Positions 49,633-59,821 are shown, counted from the stretch's first letter. The stretch is DNA of 64,000 bases from Lysinibacillus mangiferihumi (GCF_003049665.1 NZ_PYWM01000025.1:1-64000); one strand, 5' to 3'. The notes: a model not told the origin generated them from the sequence alone. Program-made: numbers and translations.

Positions 49633-52236
49633 ATGACACAGTATCATCAGCAGTCGTCCGTTGAAGTCATGAATAAACTGAATGTGACCAATCAGGGATT
49701 GAGTGATTATGACGTTCAAAAGAGGCAAGAGGTTTACGGCTATAATGTTTTAGAGGAAAGTAAAAAGGTAAGTACACTTGCCGTTTTTTTCGGCCAGTTT
49801 AAAGATTTATTAGTGATTATTTTAATGGTAGCCGCTTTTATTTCATTTCTATTAGGTGAAGTAGAAAGTACGATTGTTATTTTGATTGTTATTATTTTAA
49901 ATGCAGTTCTGGGCACTGTTCAACATGTAAAGGCAGAAAAATCTTTAGGTAATTTGAAAGCACTGTCTTCGCCCATAGCGAAAGTAATGCGTAATAATCA
50001 GATAATAGAAATTCCTTCTGAAGATATCGTTGTGGGAGATCTTCTATATTTGGAAGCTGGAGATTATATAAATGCTGATGGAAGATTACTAGAAAGCCAT
50101 AATCTTCATATTAATGAAAGTTCGTTGACAGGTGAATCATTAGCTGTCGCAAAAAGTGCCGATTCGATTAAGGAAGATGTAACCATTGCGGATAAGAAAA
50201 ACATGGTCTTCACTGGAAGCTTTGTCACGAATGGACGAGGCGTTGTGATTGTGACAGCTATTGGAATGGAAACGGAAATTGGGAAAATCGCCAATTTACT
50301 TGATACTGCAAAAGAAAAGAAAACGCCTCTACAAGTAAGTCTAGATCAATTTGGAGAAAAATTAGCTTTAGGCATCACGATGATTTGTGTTGTTATTTTC
50401 ACAATTGATTTGGTTCGAGGCCGTGAATTAGTAGAATCGTTTATGTTTGCTGTTTCGTTGGCAGTTGCCGCCATACCAGAGGCATTAAGTTCGATTGTCA
50501 CAATTGTCTTGGCTTTTGGGACACAAAAAATGGCAAAGGAAAATGCTATAATACGAAAGCTTTTTGCTGTTGAAAGTTTGGGAAGTGTTTCGGTTATTTG
50601 TTCAGATAAAACAGGGACTTTAACTGAAAACAAAATGGTTGTCCAACATGTATACGTTAATCAGAAAGTGATTCCACACGATCAACTATATATGAAAAAT
50701 GCAATTGAGAAAGATCTGATTTTAAAGGCGCTATTATGTAATGATGCGTTGGAAAGAGATCATAAGGAAATCGGGGATCCTACTGAAATTGCCCTTGTGA
50801 AATTAGGAAAGCAGTATGATTTTGATGAATTACTTGTTAGAGACCATTGTCCAAGGGTGGCAGAGCTCCCTTTTGATTCAGATCGGAAGCTTATGAGTAC
50901 GGTTAATCGGATTAATCAGCAAAATATTATGATTACTAAGGGAGCACTAGACGTTCTGCTATTTAAAATGTCAAAAATGAATACGTCGCAAGGTCTAGTT
51001 AATCTGACGCAAGAACATCGAAAAAAAATCGAAGAAGTGAATCGAGATTTTTCAATGAATGGTTTAAGAGTATTAGCCATTGCATATAAGGAAGTAAGAG
51101 AAGGCCGTCCAATTACCGTATTTGATGAAAGAGATTTAATTTTTGTAGGATTAATAGCAATGATGGACCCACCTAGAAAGGAATCGAAGGCAGCCGTTGA
51201 AAGCTGTATTAAAGCAGGTATTAAACCTGTAATGATTACAGGTGACCATAAAATAACAGCCACTGCCATAGCCAAACAAATCGGGATTTTACAGGACCCA
51301 TCCGAAGCGATTGAAGGAGCTGAAATTGAAGGTTTAACGGATCGCGAACTGCAAGAAAAAGTTCAAGATGTTTCAGTTTATGCTCGTGTAACGCCGGAAC
51401 AAAAAATTCGTATTGTGAGAGCGTGGCAGGAAAAGGGCAATGTCGTTGCGATGACCGGTGATGGTGTCAATGATGGCCCCGCTTTAAAACAGGCTGATAT
51501 CGGTGTAGCAATGGGAATAACCGGTACTGAAGTTGCGAAAGATGCATCATCTATGATATTAACAGATGATAATTTTTCAACGATTGTCAAAGCAATCTCG
51601 AATGGTAGAAGCATCTATACGAATATTAAAAATGCGATTTTATTTTTGTTATCTGGAAATGCAGGGGCTATTTTTGTCGTTTTATATGCTACTATATTAG
51701 GTTTACCCGTTCCATTTGCACCTGTTCATCTCTTATTTATTAACCTACTTACCGATAGTTTGCCGGCCATTGCCATTGGACTGGAACCAAATAATAAAAA
51801 CACCATGAAGGACAAGCCAAGAGATATTCGCACACCATTGTTAAATAAAGCTTTTACGACGCAAGTTATACTGGAAGGTTTATTAATTGCAATTGCTACA
51901 GCTGTTGCTTTTGAAATCGGATTGTCAACAGGAGATACTTTAACAGCCAGCACGATGGCGTTTACTACTTTATGTTTGTCGAGATTAATTCATGGCTTTA
52001 ATTCCAGATCGAAGCAATCGATTTTTGCCATTGGTGTATTTTCGAATAAATATACTTGGTTAGCATTTTTAATCGGTTTTGTCGCTTTACATGTCGTATT
52101 ATTTGTTCCATCATTTACGGGTATATTTGAAGTGGCCGCATTAAGTGGCGCCCAATTAGGCTTTATTTATAGCTTATCGTTTATGCCGTTTTTAGTTAAT
52201 CAGTGGTTTAAACTATTGTTTGTCAGAAGTAAATAA
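49633..52236 (+). CDS. P-type cation ATPase (PacL/YloB-type calcium pump)
   Basis: 867 aa from ATG 49633 (GGAAGGAG site). N-terminal cation ATPase domain, TGES loop (SSLTGESLAVAK), IPEALSSIV in helix M4, phosphorylation motif SDKTGTLTENK, KGALDVLL nucleotide site, TGDGVNDGPALKQADIGVAMG hinge, and a C-terminal set of four helices with LFINLLTDSLPAIAIGLEP (M6 site). This fits P-IIA/IIB Ca2+ pumps, which expel Ca2+ from the cell. It lies directly upstream of the lantibiotic immunity module but is separated from it by a hairpin. Confidence 0.92.
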   Translation: MTQYHQQSSVEVMNKLNVTNQGLSDYDVQKRQEVYGYNVLEESKKVSTLAVFFGQFKDLLVIILMVAAFISFLLGEVESTIVILIVIILNAVLGTVQHVKAEKSLGNLKALSSPIAKVMRNNQIIEIPSEDIVVGDLLYLEAGDYINADGRLLESHNLHINESSLTGESLAVAKSADSIKEDVTIADKKNMVFTGSFVTNGRGVVIVTAIGMETEIGKIANLLDTAKEKKTPLQVSLDQFGEKLALGITMICVVIFTIDLVRGRELVESFMFAVSLAVAAIPEALSSIVTIVLAFGTQKMAKENAIIRKLFAVESLGSVSVICSDKTGTLTENKMVVQHVYVNQKVIPHDQLYMKNAIEKDLILKALLCNDALERDHKEIGDPTEIALVKLGKQYDFDELLVRDHCPRVAELPFDSDRKLMSTVNRINQQNIMITKGALDVLLFKMSKMNTSQGLVNLTQEHRKKIEEVNRDFSMNGLRVLAIAYKEVREGRPITVFDERDLIFVGLIAMMDPPRKESKAAVESCIKAGIKPVMITGDHKITATAIAKQIGILQDPSEAIEGAEIEGLTDRELQEKVQDVSVYARVTPEQKIRIVRAWQEKGNVVAMTGDGVNDGPALKQADIGVAMGITGTEVAKDASSMILTDDNFSTIVKAISNGRSIYTNIKNAILFLLSGNAGAIFVVLYATILGLPVPFAPVHLLFINLLTDSLPAIAIGLEPNNKNTMKDKPRDIRTPLLNKAFTTQVILEGLLIAIATAVAFEIGLSTGDTLTASTMAFTTLCLSRLIHGFNSRSKQSIFAIGVFSNKYTWLAFLIGFVALHVVLFVPSFTGIFEVAALSGAQLGFIYSLSFMPFLVNQWFKLLFVRSK

Positions 52237-52248
52237 GGCAACTTCATA

Positions 52249-52301
52249 AAGTGTCAGGCCCCCAAATTGTTTGAGAATTGTGTGGGTGTCTGGCACTTTT
52301 A
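52249..52301. terminator. Long hairpin between the Ca-ATPase and the Lan immunity operon
   Basis: AAAGTGTCAGGCCCCC pairs with GGGTGTCTGGCACTTTT across about 20 nt. The AGTGTCAGGCnCC / GGTGTCTGGCACTT motif recurs as intergenic hairpin DNA in Bacillaceae genomes. It should terminate the ATPase transcript. Confidence 0.7.
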
Positions 52302-52387
52302 CTAATATATATCTTCTTCAATGTTGATAGAATCTTGATTTTTTGTTGTTAAACTCCATTTATAAAGATGAAAAGGAGTTATCAAAT

Positions 52388-53092
52388 ATGAATGATCAGT
52401 ATATCTTGCAAACTAAACAGCTAACCAAAAAATACAGAAGGTCTACTATTTTAAATGCTGTATCACTCAATGTGAAGAAGAACACCGTTTATGGTCTTTT
52501 GGGTCCAAATGGGGCTGGGAAATCCACAATACTTAAGATTATATCGGGTCTGCTCAAGCCAACATCCGGAGAAGTTATTTTTAATGGAAATCAGTGGGCT
52601 AGAAAGGATTTAGCTTATATTGGTTCTTTAATTGAGAACGCCCCACTTTATGGGAATTTAACAGCTAAAGAAAATCTGGAGGTCATAAATACAATTCTTG
52701 GGTTGCCAAAAGAGCGAATCGAAGAGGTTCTTCAAATTGTCGGCTTAACCAATACGGGAAGTAAAAGGGTAATGAACTTTTCTATGGGAATGAAACAGCG
52801 TCTTGGCATTGCCCTTGCTATCTTGAATCGTCCAAAGCTATTAATCCTAGATGAACCCACTAATGGATTAGATCCTCTTGGGATTCAAGAATTAAGGGAA
52901 TTAATTGCTTCTTTTCCGCAGCAGGGCATGACAGTCCTTTTATCGAGCCACTTGTTATCGGAAGTTGAACATATAGCTGACGATATAGGAATCATCAGTA
53001 ATGGGATACTCGGGTATGAAGGAAAATACCATTCTTACGAAAATCTAGAAACGCTTTTTACCGAAGTTGTACGAAAGAATAGAACTCAATAG
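52388..53092 (+). CDS. Lantibiotic immunity ABC ATPase (LanF)
   Basis: 234 aa from ATG 52388 (AAAAGGAG site). Walker A GPNGAGKST, E-loop IGSLIENAPLYGNL in place of the Q-loop, signature FSMGMKQRLG, Walker B LLILDEPTNGLD and H-loop SSHLLSEVEH. The E-loop is diagnostic of LanF proteins (SpaF, NisF, CprA). It powers expulsion of a lantibiotic from the membrane. First gene of LanF-E-G-R-K; no lantibiotic precursor or LanB/C/M gene is nearby, so it serves resistance rather than self-immunity. Confidence 0.92.
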   Translation: MNDQYILQTKQLTKKYRRSTILNAVSLNVKKNTVYGLLGPNGAGKSTILKIISGLLKPTSGEVIFNGNQWARKDLAYIGSLIENAPLYGNLTAKENLEVINTILGLPKERIEEVLQIVGLTNTGSKRVMNFSMGMKQRLGIALAILNRPKLLILDEPTNGLDPLGIQELRELIASFPQQGMTVLLSSHLLSEVEHIADDIGIISNGILGYEGKYHSYENLETLFTEVVRKNRTQ

Positions 53093-53109
53093 GAGGTTGA
53101 GGTTGCGGT

Positions 53110-53871
53110 ATGTATTTATATTTGAAATCAGAAATCATAAAAATAAAACGAACAAATATAAGAAAGGTGCTTTTGATTATTCCTTTAATATGCTCCCTTC
53201 TTGCACTTGGCTTTAATTTTTTAAGCGGTGATCCACAGATAGTTAGTCTCAGTGCAGAAACCATCATTAACCATTGGGGGATATTATGGATTTCTGTATT
53301 TATTGCCCTTACGGCAGGGCTTCTGAATAATTTGGAAAAAAAATCAACCAATTTTAAAACTATCATTGGCTTACCGATAAATCTCCAAAAAAATGAAATT
53401 AGTAGAATTTTATTAGTCATTGGATTTGTGGCACTGGGTTCTCTTCTATTAGTTGCTGCTATAAGCCTAACTAGTTTGCTGATTGGGACAAGTCCATATT
53501 TAGTTTCTCTCTCCTCTTGTATTTTGGCGGTTTTCTTAATGTTTGTTACTTCGCTTTGGCAGGTTCCATTTTGTTTATGGTTCTCGAGGAAAACGAACTT
53601 CTTTATCACTTTATTATTAAATAGCATGCTTAATTTAAATTTAGGTACACTATTTGCCCCTACAGAAGATTGGTGGTTCGTGCCATATAGCTGGCATTTA
53701 AGAGTACAAATGCCTTTAACTAAACTGCACTCTAATGGAATACCCTTGCCGCAAAACGATGAACTACTCAGTTATTCAGTCATTCCAATTGCTCTTGTAT
53801 TAAGCATTCTATTCTTTATTGTTCTTACTTTAATGGCTGTTAGGTCGTTTAATAAAATAGAGGTGAAATAA
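53110..53871 (+). CDS. Lantibiotic immunity ABC permease (LanE, MutE/EpiE type)
   Basis: 253 aa with six helices. KIKRTNIRKVLLIIPLICSLLA at the N-terminus and the WYSFLLNSMLNLNLGTLFAPTEDWWFVPYSWHLR-type C-terminal region (here NLNLGTLFAPTEDWWFVPY) characterise the MutE/EpiE family. It pairs with LanG in the membrane. ATG 53110 follows GGAGGTTG. Its stop is one base short of the LanG start (TAATG). Confidence 0.9.
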   Translation: MYLYLKSEIIKIKRTNIRKVLLIIPLICSLLALGFNFLSGDPQIVSLSAETIINHWGILWISVFIALTAGLLNNLEKKSTNFKTIIGLPINLQKNEISRILLVIGFVALGSLLLVAAISLTSLLIGTSPYLVSLSSCILAVFLMFVTSLWQVPFCLWFSRKTNFFITLLLNSMLNLNLGTLFAPTEDWWFVPYSWHLRVQMPLTKLHSNGIPLPQNDELLSYSVIPIALVLSILFFIVLTLMAVRSFNKIEVK

Positions 53872-54638
53872 TGTTGCAATTTTATAGATGTTTGCTAGGG
53901 GAGTTTAAAAAGAGAAAGCGAAGTTTATTTCTGTTATTACACTTAGGTATACCCCTAATTTTACCTTGTACTTTGGTGATGTACTTTTTATCTAGGAATA
54001 ATCCGATAAATTCAGAAGCAAGTTACGTCATTTTCTTTGAATTAATTGGAGTCGGTACACCGGTCATTATTTCTATTATTTGTGGAATGGTGGCCGATTC
54101 TGAAAATGAAGCAGGTCATTTCCAAAATATGGTCGGAGTAATTCAAAGTAAAACCATCTCGTTCATGAGTCAAACAACAATGATGATTTTCTCTTATAGT
54201 GCAGCAATATTTTTAACGATATTAATCTATTCCTTGGCTCTGAAGTTTTTAGTTGGTGTACATGAAGTTCACTTCACTCTCTATTATTTAACAGGTATAA
54301 TTTTCATAATAGCTTCTATATTTCAATATTTCTTCTATCAAGTCCTGGGTTATAAGTATGGAATCGGGATTAGTAGCATATGTGGGTTCGGAGGATTGAT
54401 CATCACTGCTCTTTCTTTAACTACAATTGGAGATAAAGTATGGAAATTTCTACCTTGGGCATGGGCAAATCGATTCAGCGAATATTTAACTGACTATTGG
54501 AAAATGACTGATATAACGTTGTTTAGCAATCCTATGTTAGTAACAGGATACTATTTATTCCTTATTTTAACAATAGGGATGGCCGTACTAAGTATCGTTT
54601 GGATTAATAATTGGACCGGACGGAAAACAATCGATTAA
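53871..54638 (+). CDS. Lantibiotic immunity ABC permease (LanG, MutG type)
   Basis: 255 aa with six helices. GEFKKRKRSLFLLLHLGIPL at the start and WKFLPWAWANRFSEYLTDYW near the end match MutG-type permeases. It is translated in overlap with LanE (TAATG), so the two subunits are made in equal amounts. The response regulator follows after 24 bp. Confidence 0.9.
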   Translation: MLQFYRCLLGEFKKRKRSLFLLLHLGIPLILPCTLVMYFLSRNNPINSEASYVIFFELIGVGTPVIISIICGMVADSENEAGHFQNMVGVIQSKTISFMSQTTMMIFSYSAAIFLTILIYSLALKFLVGVHEVHFTLYYLTGIIFIIASIFQYFFYQVLGYKYGIGISSICGFGGLIITALSLTTIGDKVWKFLPWAWANRFSEYLTDYWKMTDITLFSNPMLVTGYYLFLILTIGMAVLSIVWINNWTGRKTID

Positions 54639-54662
54639 ATAGAATTAAAGGAGGATTTAATT

Positions 54663-55332
54663 ATGGTAAATATCTTAGCGATTGATGATGATGCTGCAAT
54701 TCTAAGACTAATCAGAAAAATGTTGGAGATGAAAAATCATAAAGTTACTACTCTTCTAAGTATAAAAAATATCACGATAGAAGAAATAAATAAATATAAT
54801 CTTATTTTACTGGATGTTATGATGCCAGGTGAAGATGGCTTTGAAATTTGTAAGAAAATTCGACCTTCGATTGATATACCGATTATCTTTATGACAGCCA
54901 AAAGTGATGAATCTTCCATTATTAAAGGTTTATCAATTGGAGGGGATGATTATATTGTCAAGCCGTTTAGTATACATGAAGTGAATGCGAGAATTGAGGC
55001 CCATTTAAGACGGGAATCCAGACCGAAAAAAGGAAGGAAAAGTAGTGTTTATCGACGGCGACATTCTTATTGATTTGGAAGCGAAAAAGGTGATTATCCA
55101 AGGGGATGAAGTAAGCTTTACTAGGACCCAATACAGAATCTGCGAGCTACTTGCTTTACATAAAGGGAAAATCTTTTCCAAAGAAGATATTTATGAATCT
55201 GTTTATTCACTGGAAAGTGATTCACAAATTTCAACTATTATTGAACATATCAGGGTAATAAGAAAAAAGTATGCACAATTTAACTTAGCCCCCATCAATA
55301 CAGTCTGGGGTGTAGGGTATATATGGAAATAA
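54663..55332 (+). pseudogene. OmpR-type response regulator (SpaR/CprR-like) split by a frameshift
   Basis: ATG 54663 behind AAAGGAGG. The receiver domain is whole: IDDDAA pocket, phospho-Asp in LLDVMMPGEDG, and Lys in YIVKPFS. It runs off into RRHSY and stops at 55073. The winged-helix domain follows in the +1 frame (FIDGDILIDLEAKKV to GVGYIWK, ending 55332). If the A6 run at 55026-55031 had five A, the protein would be continuous (RPKKEGKVVFIDGD), about 222 aa, the normal size. As written, the kinase has no partner able to bind DNA. Confidence 0.85.
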
Positions 55333-56705
55333 AGAATTCATTTTCGGCTTATTTTGTTAAATCAATTATAAAATTAGGCTTTGCTGGTTTACTTGTATTA
55401 ATGATAAATATCGGGTTCGCGATAGGGGGAATCAATCAACACTTTTTGCTTCCGGCAAACGAGCCGATAAAAAAGGCAGAAAAAATCCAAAATGAAGTTG
55501 TAAATGCGGCTTATATTGATTCCAGCATCATCCCTCCTGAACTGGATTACGCCATTTTTAATAAGAAAACAAGCGAAATGATAAAGAGTAATTTGAGCCC
55601 AAGGAATAAAGAAAAAGCAAAAGAAGCTTTTCAGAATCATAGTACGGAAAAAATGAGTTCTTTTATAAGGTACGATAGTCAAAATGAAACGATTTTGATT
55701 TATTATAACTTAAAAGTTCAATTTGCAGACGTTGAATTGAGAAAGGTATTTCCAAACCCTGGTGTATGGTTATCCATTTTTTCGATATTAATTTATTGTA
55801 TTTATTTAGTCTGGAATATTAGAAGTTTCTCGCGAATTCTTATACAAGAAAATCAAAAGCTTATTAAAGTAGCACGAAAAATAGAAGAAAAGGACCTGAA
55901 TATCGAGTTTCCACAAGTTCGATTTAATGAGTATAAAGATGTGATGGGCGCAATGGAAAGTTTATCAGAAGCACTGGTTAAATCCATTCAAAGGGAAATT
56001 GAGGTTACTAACTCGAAGGCAGAGCAAATCAGTTATTTAATACATGATATAAAAATTCCATTGACAGTGATAAAAGGGAATATAGAACTGTTGGAAGTAA
56101 TGACAACCAATGACATGAAGGAAAATTTTAGTGATATTACGAATTCCATACAACAGGTTGAACGATACATTCAGGAAGTTATCGATATCAATCTGAATAA
56201 CAAGCAAATAAATACATATAAAGAAGAGATAGCTGTCAATGATTTCTTGTCGAAGCTAGAAATCGAAATAAGGAGCCTAAGTAATAATATAATCGTCGAA
56301 GATTATACAGAGAAAGGGACAATCCTTTTTATAGATACAAACCTGTTCATTCGAGCGATAAATAATATCGTACTAAACGGAATTGAAAGAACCCCACAGG
56401 ATGAAAAAGTACAATTGATTGTCAAGCAAGATAAAGATTTTATTCAATTCATTATCATTGATCAGGGACCTGGTTTTTCAGAGGAAGCTCTAAAAAAAGG
56501 ATCTGAACTTTTCTATACCGAAAACTATGGACGGACAAGTAACAGCCATTATGGATTGGGATTAACATTTACTGAAAAAGTAATCAAGCAGCACAATGGG
56601 AAGATGAAACTTAGCAATAATGCAAGTCACTCTGGGGAGGTACTAGTACAATTGCCGAGAATAAACCCGAATCTGGAAAAAGGGTTAATAGATTGCTTGG
56701 ATTAA
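55323..56705 (+). CDS. Sensor histidine kinase of the lantibiotic resistance module
   Basis: 460 aa from ATG 55323, overlapping the end of the regulator gene. Two helices (about 14-38 and 145-165) enclose a 100-residue extracellular sensor domain. A HAMP-like stretch is followed by the H-box SYLIHDIKIPLTVIKGNIELLE and by an HATPase (NNIVLNGIERT, DQGPGFS, GLGLTFTEKVI). This fits SpaK/CprK-like kinases that sense lantibiotics. It signals to the adjacent regulator, which controls LanFEG. Confidence 0.88.
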   Translation: MEIKNSFSAYFVKSIIKLGFAGLLVLMINIGFAIGGINQHFLLPANEPIKKAEKIQNEVVNAAYIDSSIIPPELDYAIFNKKTSEMIKSNLSPRNKEKAKEAFQNHSTEKMSSFIRYDSQNETILIYYNLKVQFADVELRKVFPNPGVWLSIFSILIYCIYLVWNIRSFSRILIQENQKLIKVARKIEEKDLNIEFPQVRFNEYKDVMGAMESLSEALVKSIQREIEVTNSKAEQISYLIHDIKIPLTVIKGNIELLEVMTTNDMKENFSDITNSIQQVERYIQEVIDINLNNKQINTYKEEIAVNDFLSKLEIEIRSLSNNIIVEDYTEKGTILFIDTNLFIRAINNIVLNGIERTPQDEKVQLIVKQDKDFIQFIIIDQGPGFSEEALKKGSELFYTENYGRTSNSHYGLGLTFTEKVIKQHNGKMKLSNNASHSGEVLVQLPRINPNLEKGLIDCLD

Positions 56706-57267
56706 TACAAAGATAGCAAACATGATTATTTTTCTTAAATTTACACAATACGATACTCCACAATCTGGTCCGATTGTTGAACATAAGTTAAACAGCACCG
56801 TTCGTTTAAGTACAATCCTAAACAAAGTAAATTCAATCATGACAATCATAAGTATTAAAAAATCAAATCAGAAATACTAAAGAGATGATTTTAATTAAAC
56901 TTTATTACAAATTATCAATCTTAATTATAATCGATCAATCTTTTTACAAAGCTACAATAAGAAACAATAACAGGTATAAAGCCTGTTTTTTTATTAAAAA
57001 GTCATTTGTTTGTAGTGAATGACTTAGTTAAGTGTGCTTTTATCTCGGATGTTTTTGTTCATAGTGTTTAATTTACCTCTTGCATATGAGATAATTAGCA
57101 GGAGATTGTATATACTTTTTGATTAAAGGGCTCTTACCAAATCATAGAATTGGTAAGAGTCCTATTCTTTTCACTATATTTGCTATTCTTATTGTTTATA
57201 ACTTTTCTATTTGGCTTAGAAGTGAACAGCAGGGAAGTTTATTTAACTAAATAATCAGAAAATTGAA
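56706..57267. other. Intergenic region with two terminators
   Basis: No gene found. A short ACAGG/CCTGT stem with T7 (56969-56992) and a longer AGGGCTCTTACCAA/TTGGTAAGAGTCCT stem with a T-rich tail (57126-57175) fall in it. The second is the better terminator. Between them the DNA is plain and AT-rich. Confidence 0.55.
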
Positions 57268-57320
57268 TTGACAAATATTCCTTACTTACTTTAGTATATT
57301 TATATGCTGGTTATAACCAG
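57268..57320 (+). promoter_or_regulatory. Promoter with GntR operator 1
   Basis: -35 TTGACA (57268-57273), 17 bp, then a -10 region TTAGTA (57291-57296), followed by the 14-bp perfect palindrome CTGGTTATAACCAG (57307-57320). The palindrome sits at about the transcription start, which suits repression. The core TGGTTATAACCA recurs at 59028 and, with a longer centre, at 59890. TGGTnnAnACCA-type sites are known for HutC/YvoA regulators. Confidence 0.8.
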
Positions 57321-57514
57321 TTAGAGGTGATATGACATTAGTATAAGGAATAGGAGGGATAAGGATAAAACTATAACAATGCTATAGAAATTTTTAGTTG
57401 TAAACATGTAATAACTTGCTCTTTGTTAAAAGAAGACACATATAGACGTTTAAGCCTAGATTCAATCAAAAAGTAGTCGATTCTATCACTTATTTTTTAG
57501 GAGGGATTGTACGA

Positions 57515-58885
57515 ATGAAGAAAAAATATATTGCTACAAGTCTTTTATCTATGATTTTGATTTCACCCTTGGTAGTTGATCAAGCTTATGCAGAAGTTCT
57601 GGATAATGAGTTGAATGTTCATAAACAGTGGAAGTTAAAATACCATGAGAATTTTAACAAAGAGTTATTCAGTGATGAGGTAGATTGGGTACTTGATAGT
57701 TATGATGATGATAGCCCTTGGCATGTAGATCATCTTGATGATGATGGTGACTTTTTTAAAATCAAAGGAGGGGATGACTTTTTTAAGCAACTTAACAGCT
57801 TTGATTTATTGAGAAAACAATTGAAGTTTGGAAAAGATGGCTGGTTAACTGCAGAGTTTGCAGTTCGGGACTATGATAAAGATGGGATACCAGATACCGA
57901 GGCAACATTAAAAAATGTTGAATTAAAAAACGGTGGCCATGCTGCTGAATTAAAGACAAGTTTTGATTCAGGTTTAATTATTCGCTCTACCGAAGTTTTA
58001 CCATCAGAATATAGGGTGGAATATGTGTTAAGAAATATAGATTTTGGAGGAAAAAGAAATGACAGTTTTTATTACGATAATAAGTTTAATGGATACACAA
58101 TGGATCAACGTAAATCAAATCATCCATGGAAAAGAAGTGGAGAATTTACTGGAGACTCAAATCATACCAATAAGAACTTTGGAGATATAACAAATGAAAA
58201 CGGTTATTATTTCTTAGTAATTATGGACTATGAAAAACCTGCTCCTCATAATAATGTTTTTATTCACAACCATAGAAAAGTAGGGATGGATGCATATAAT
58301 ACAAATGCCACTTGGGCAAATGCATATGCAACGTGTAATCCTGCTACTGGAGAATTATATAAACAACTTAGTGATAAAAGTTCAAATAATGCGATAAACG
58401 GCATTTTTTTTGCAGGAGATACGTTTAGAGATCCGTCTATGGCTTATAACTCGTTTTTGTTTGACACCGAGTGTGGTTCTCTATCTGACACAGATACAGA
58501 GTACACTATTATTTCCACTGCTGAAATTCAGCCTGAGCTTATGCCTGATGAAAGTTATAAATTCGCTATTGAGCGAAATAAAACAGGCTATGTTATGGAA
58601 ATGACAGGAAACTTTAAATATATCGGAAAGAAAACTTTGAGATATGAACGTGAATTTATTCAAGATGGCAGACCAATCTGGCATTATAATAATACCCCTG
58701 AAGAATATGATGGACAGTTTAATTCGACACTCACTTTTACGGGTCCTCATGGCAGTTACTCTGTAGAACAATGGCCCGTAGGTTCTGCTTACCCAGATAA
58801 CTTTATTATTGGAATCCCTCATATTAATTATTATGAAGGATCTGCTGTAATTGATGAAATAAAACTATTTGTCCCAAAAACCTAA
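57515..58885 (+). CDS. Large secreted protein of the GntR regulon
   Basis: 456 aa from ATG 57515 (AGGAGGG, 8-nt gap). Signal peptide (1-26, ending AYA), then a beta-rich protein with many Asp, Asn, Trp and Tyr residues: NFNKELFSDEVDWVLDSYDD, AEFAVRDYDKDGIPDTEAT (a calcium-binding-like DxDxDG loop) and RSTEVLPSEYRVEYVLRNI. The last resembles concanavalin-like carbohydrate-binding folds (LamG/GH16 style). No catalytic pair is certain. Because its promoter carries the sugar regulator's operator, it probably binds or cuts the polymer whose product the PTS imports. Confidence 0.7.
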   Translation: MKKKYIATSLLSMILISPLVVDQAYAEVLDNELNVHKQWKLKYHENFNKELFSDEVDWVLDSYDDDSPWHVDHLDDDGDFFKIKGGDDFFKQLNSFDLLRKQLKFGKDGWLTAEFAVRDYDKDGIPDTEATLKNVELKNGGHAAELKTSFDSGLIIRSTEVLPSEYRVEYVLRNIDFGGKRNDSFYYDNKFNGYTMDQRKSNHPWKRSGEFTGDSNHTNKNFGDITNENGYYFLVIMDYEKPAPHNNVFIHNHRKVGMDAYNTNATWANAYATCNPATGELYKQLSDKSSNNAINGIFFAGDTFRDPSMAYNSFLFDTECGSLSDTDTEYTIISTAEIQPELMPDESYKFAIERNKTGYVMEMTGNFKYIGKKTLRYEREFIQDGRPIWHYNNTPEEYDGQFNSTLTFTGPHGSYSVEQWPVGSAYPDNFIIGIPHINYYEGSAVIDEIKLFVPKT

Positions 58886-58985
58886 TAATATTTATTTTAA
58901 TTAATTAGTATGGTACGTACGATTGGACTTTAAATGTGTATATCCTGATTTTTCACTTACTTTTTTGACTTTTATTTTAAATCAC

Positions 58986-59039
58986 TTTACATTATCAGAA
59001 AACTCTGTTAATCTACAAATAGATAAGTGGTTATAACCA
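58986..59039 (+). promoter_or_regulatory. Promoter with GntR operator 2 (autoregulation)
   Basis: TTTACA (58986-58991), 17 bp, TAATCT (59009-59014), then TGGTTATAACCA (59028-59039), which again lies around the likely start point. It lies 66 bp ahead of the gntR gene, so the repressor should control its own synthesis. Confidence 0.75.
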
Positions 59040-59104
59040 GGTAAGTCCATAATACAATCTGGTTATTTTCAAGAGTCGTATAGTAAGGAGATGCCAAGAA
59101 TATT

Positions 59105-59821
59105 ATGGATAAAAACAGTAAAGTACCACTATATTTGCAACTTATGGAGGTGTTAATAAAGAAGATTGAAGGGAAAGAATATGTTGAGCACGATCAATTA
59201 CCATCGGAGCGTGAACTATGTGATATTTATAAATTAAGCCGAATAACGGTAAGGCAAGCACTTCAAGATTTAGAACGAGAAGGGTATATTTATAAATTAC
59301 ATGGGATAGGCACCTTTGTAGCCTCAAAATCATATAATCAAAACTTAGTTAAATTATACAGTTTTACTAATGAGATGGAGAAATTAGGAAAGAAACCTAC
59401 GACAGAAGTATTATCTTTTAGTGTAATTGTGATTGATGACCGTTTAGCTAAAAAAATGAATCTAAATAAGTTAGAAGAAGTATTTAAAATCATAAGATTG
59501 CGATATGCGGATGGAATACCATTGATGTACGAAACATCTTATTTGCCTAAAAAAATATTTCCTAATTTAACGGAAAAAGATTTAAATGAAAGACCGATGT
59601 ATGAGGTATTTCATGAGGATTATCAAATTGGTGTTACGAAAGCAACTGAACGGTTTTCAGCTACTCTTATACAAGAACAAGAAGCCTTTCACTTGAATGT
59701 TAAAAGTAATCAACCTGGAATGCTTATAAAACGATATGCATACTATCATGATGAATTGATTGAGTATACTATTAGTGTGGCACTTGGGGATAAATTCTCA
59801 TACACAGTAGAATTAACGTAA
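59105..59821 (+). CDS. GntR/HutC-family repressor
   Basis: 238 aa from ATG 59105. N-terminal winged helix (VPLYLQLMEVLIKKIEG, PSERELCDIYKLSRITVRQALQDLEREG, LHGIGTFVA) and a C-terminal UTRA effector domain (about 95-238: LPKKIFPNLTEKDL, RPMYEVFHEDY). Related to YvoA/NagR and other sugar-phosphate sensors. The three operators in its neighbourhood define a regulon that includes a secreted protein, itself and the PTS operon. A phosphorylated (amino) sugar is the probable inducer. Confidence 0.92.
   Translation: MDKNSKVPLYLQLMEVLIKKIEGKEYVEHDQLPSERELCDIYKLSRITVRQALQDLEREGYIYKLHGIGTFVASKSYNQNLVKLYSFTNEMEKLGKKPTTEVLSFSVIVIDDRLAKKMNLNKLEEVFKIIRLRYADGIPLMYETSYLPKKIFPNLTEKDLNERPMYEVFHEDYQIGVTKATERFSATLIQEQEAFHLNVKSNQPGMLIKRYAYYHDELIEYTISVALGDKFSYTVELT

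Noticed and set aside
50106-51953. Several minus-strand frames inside the Ca-ATPase gene
   Set aside because: Mirror frames of a well-conserved P-type ATPase; no ribosome binding sites.
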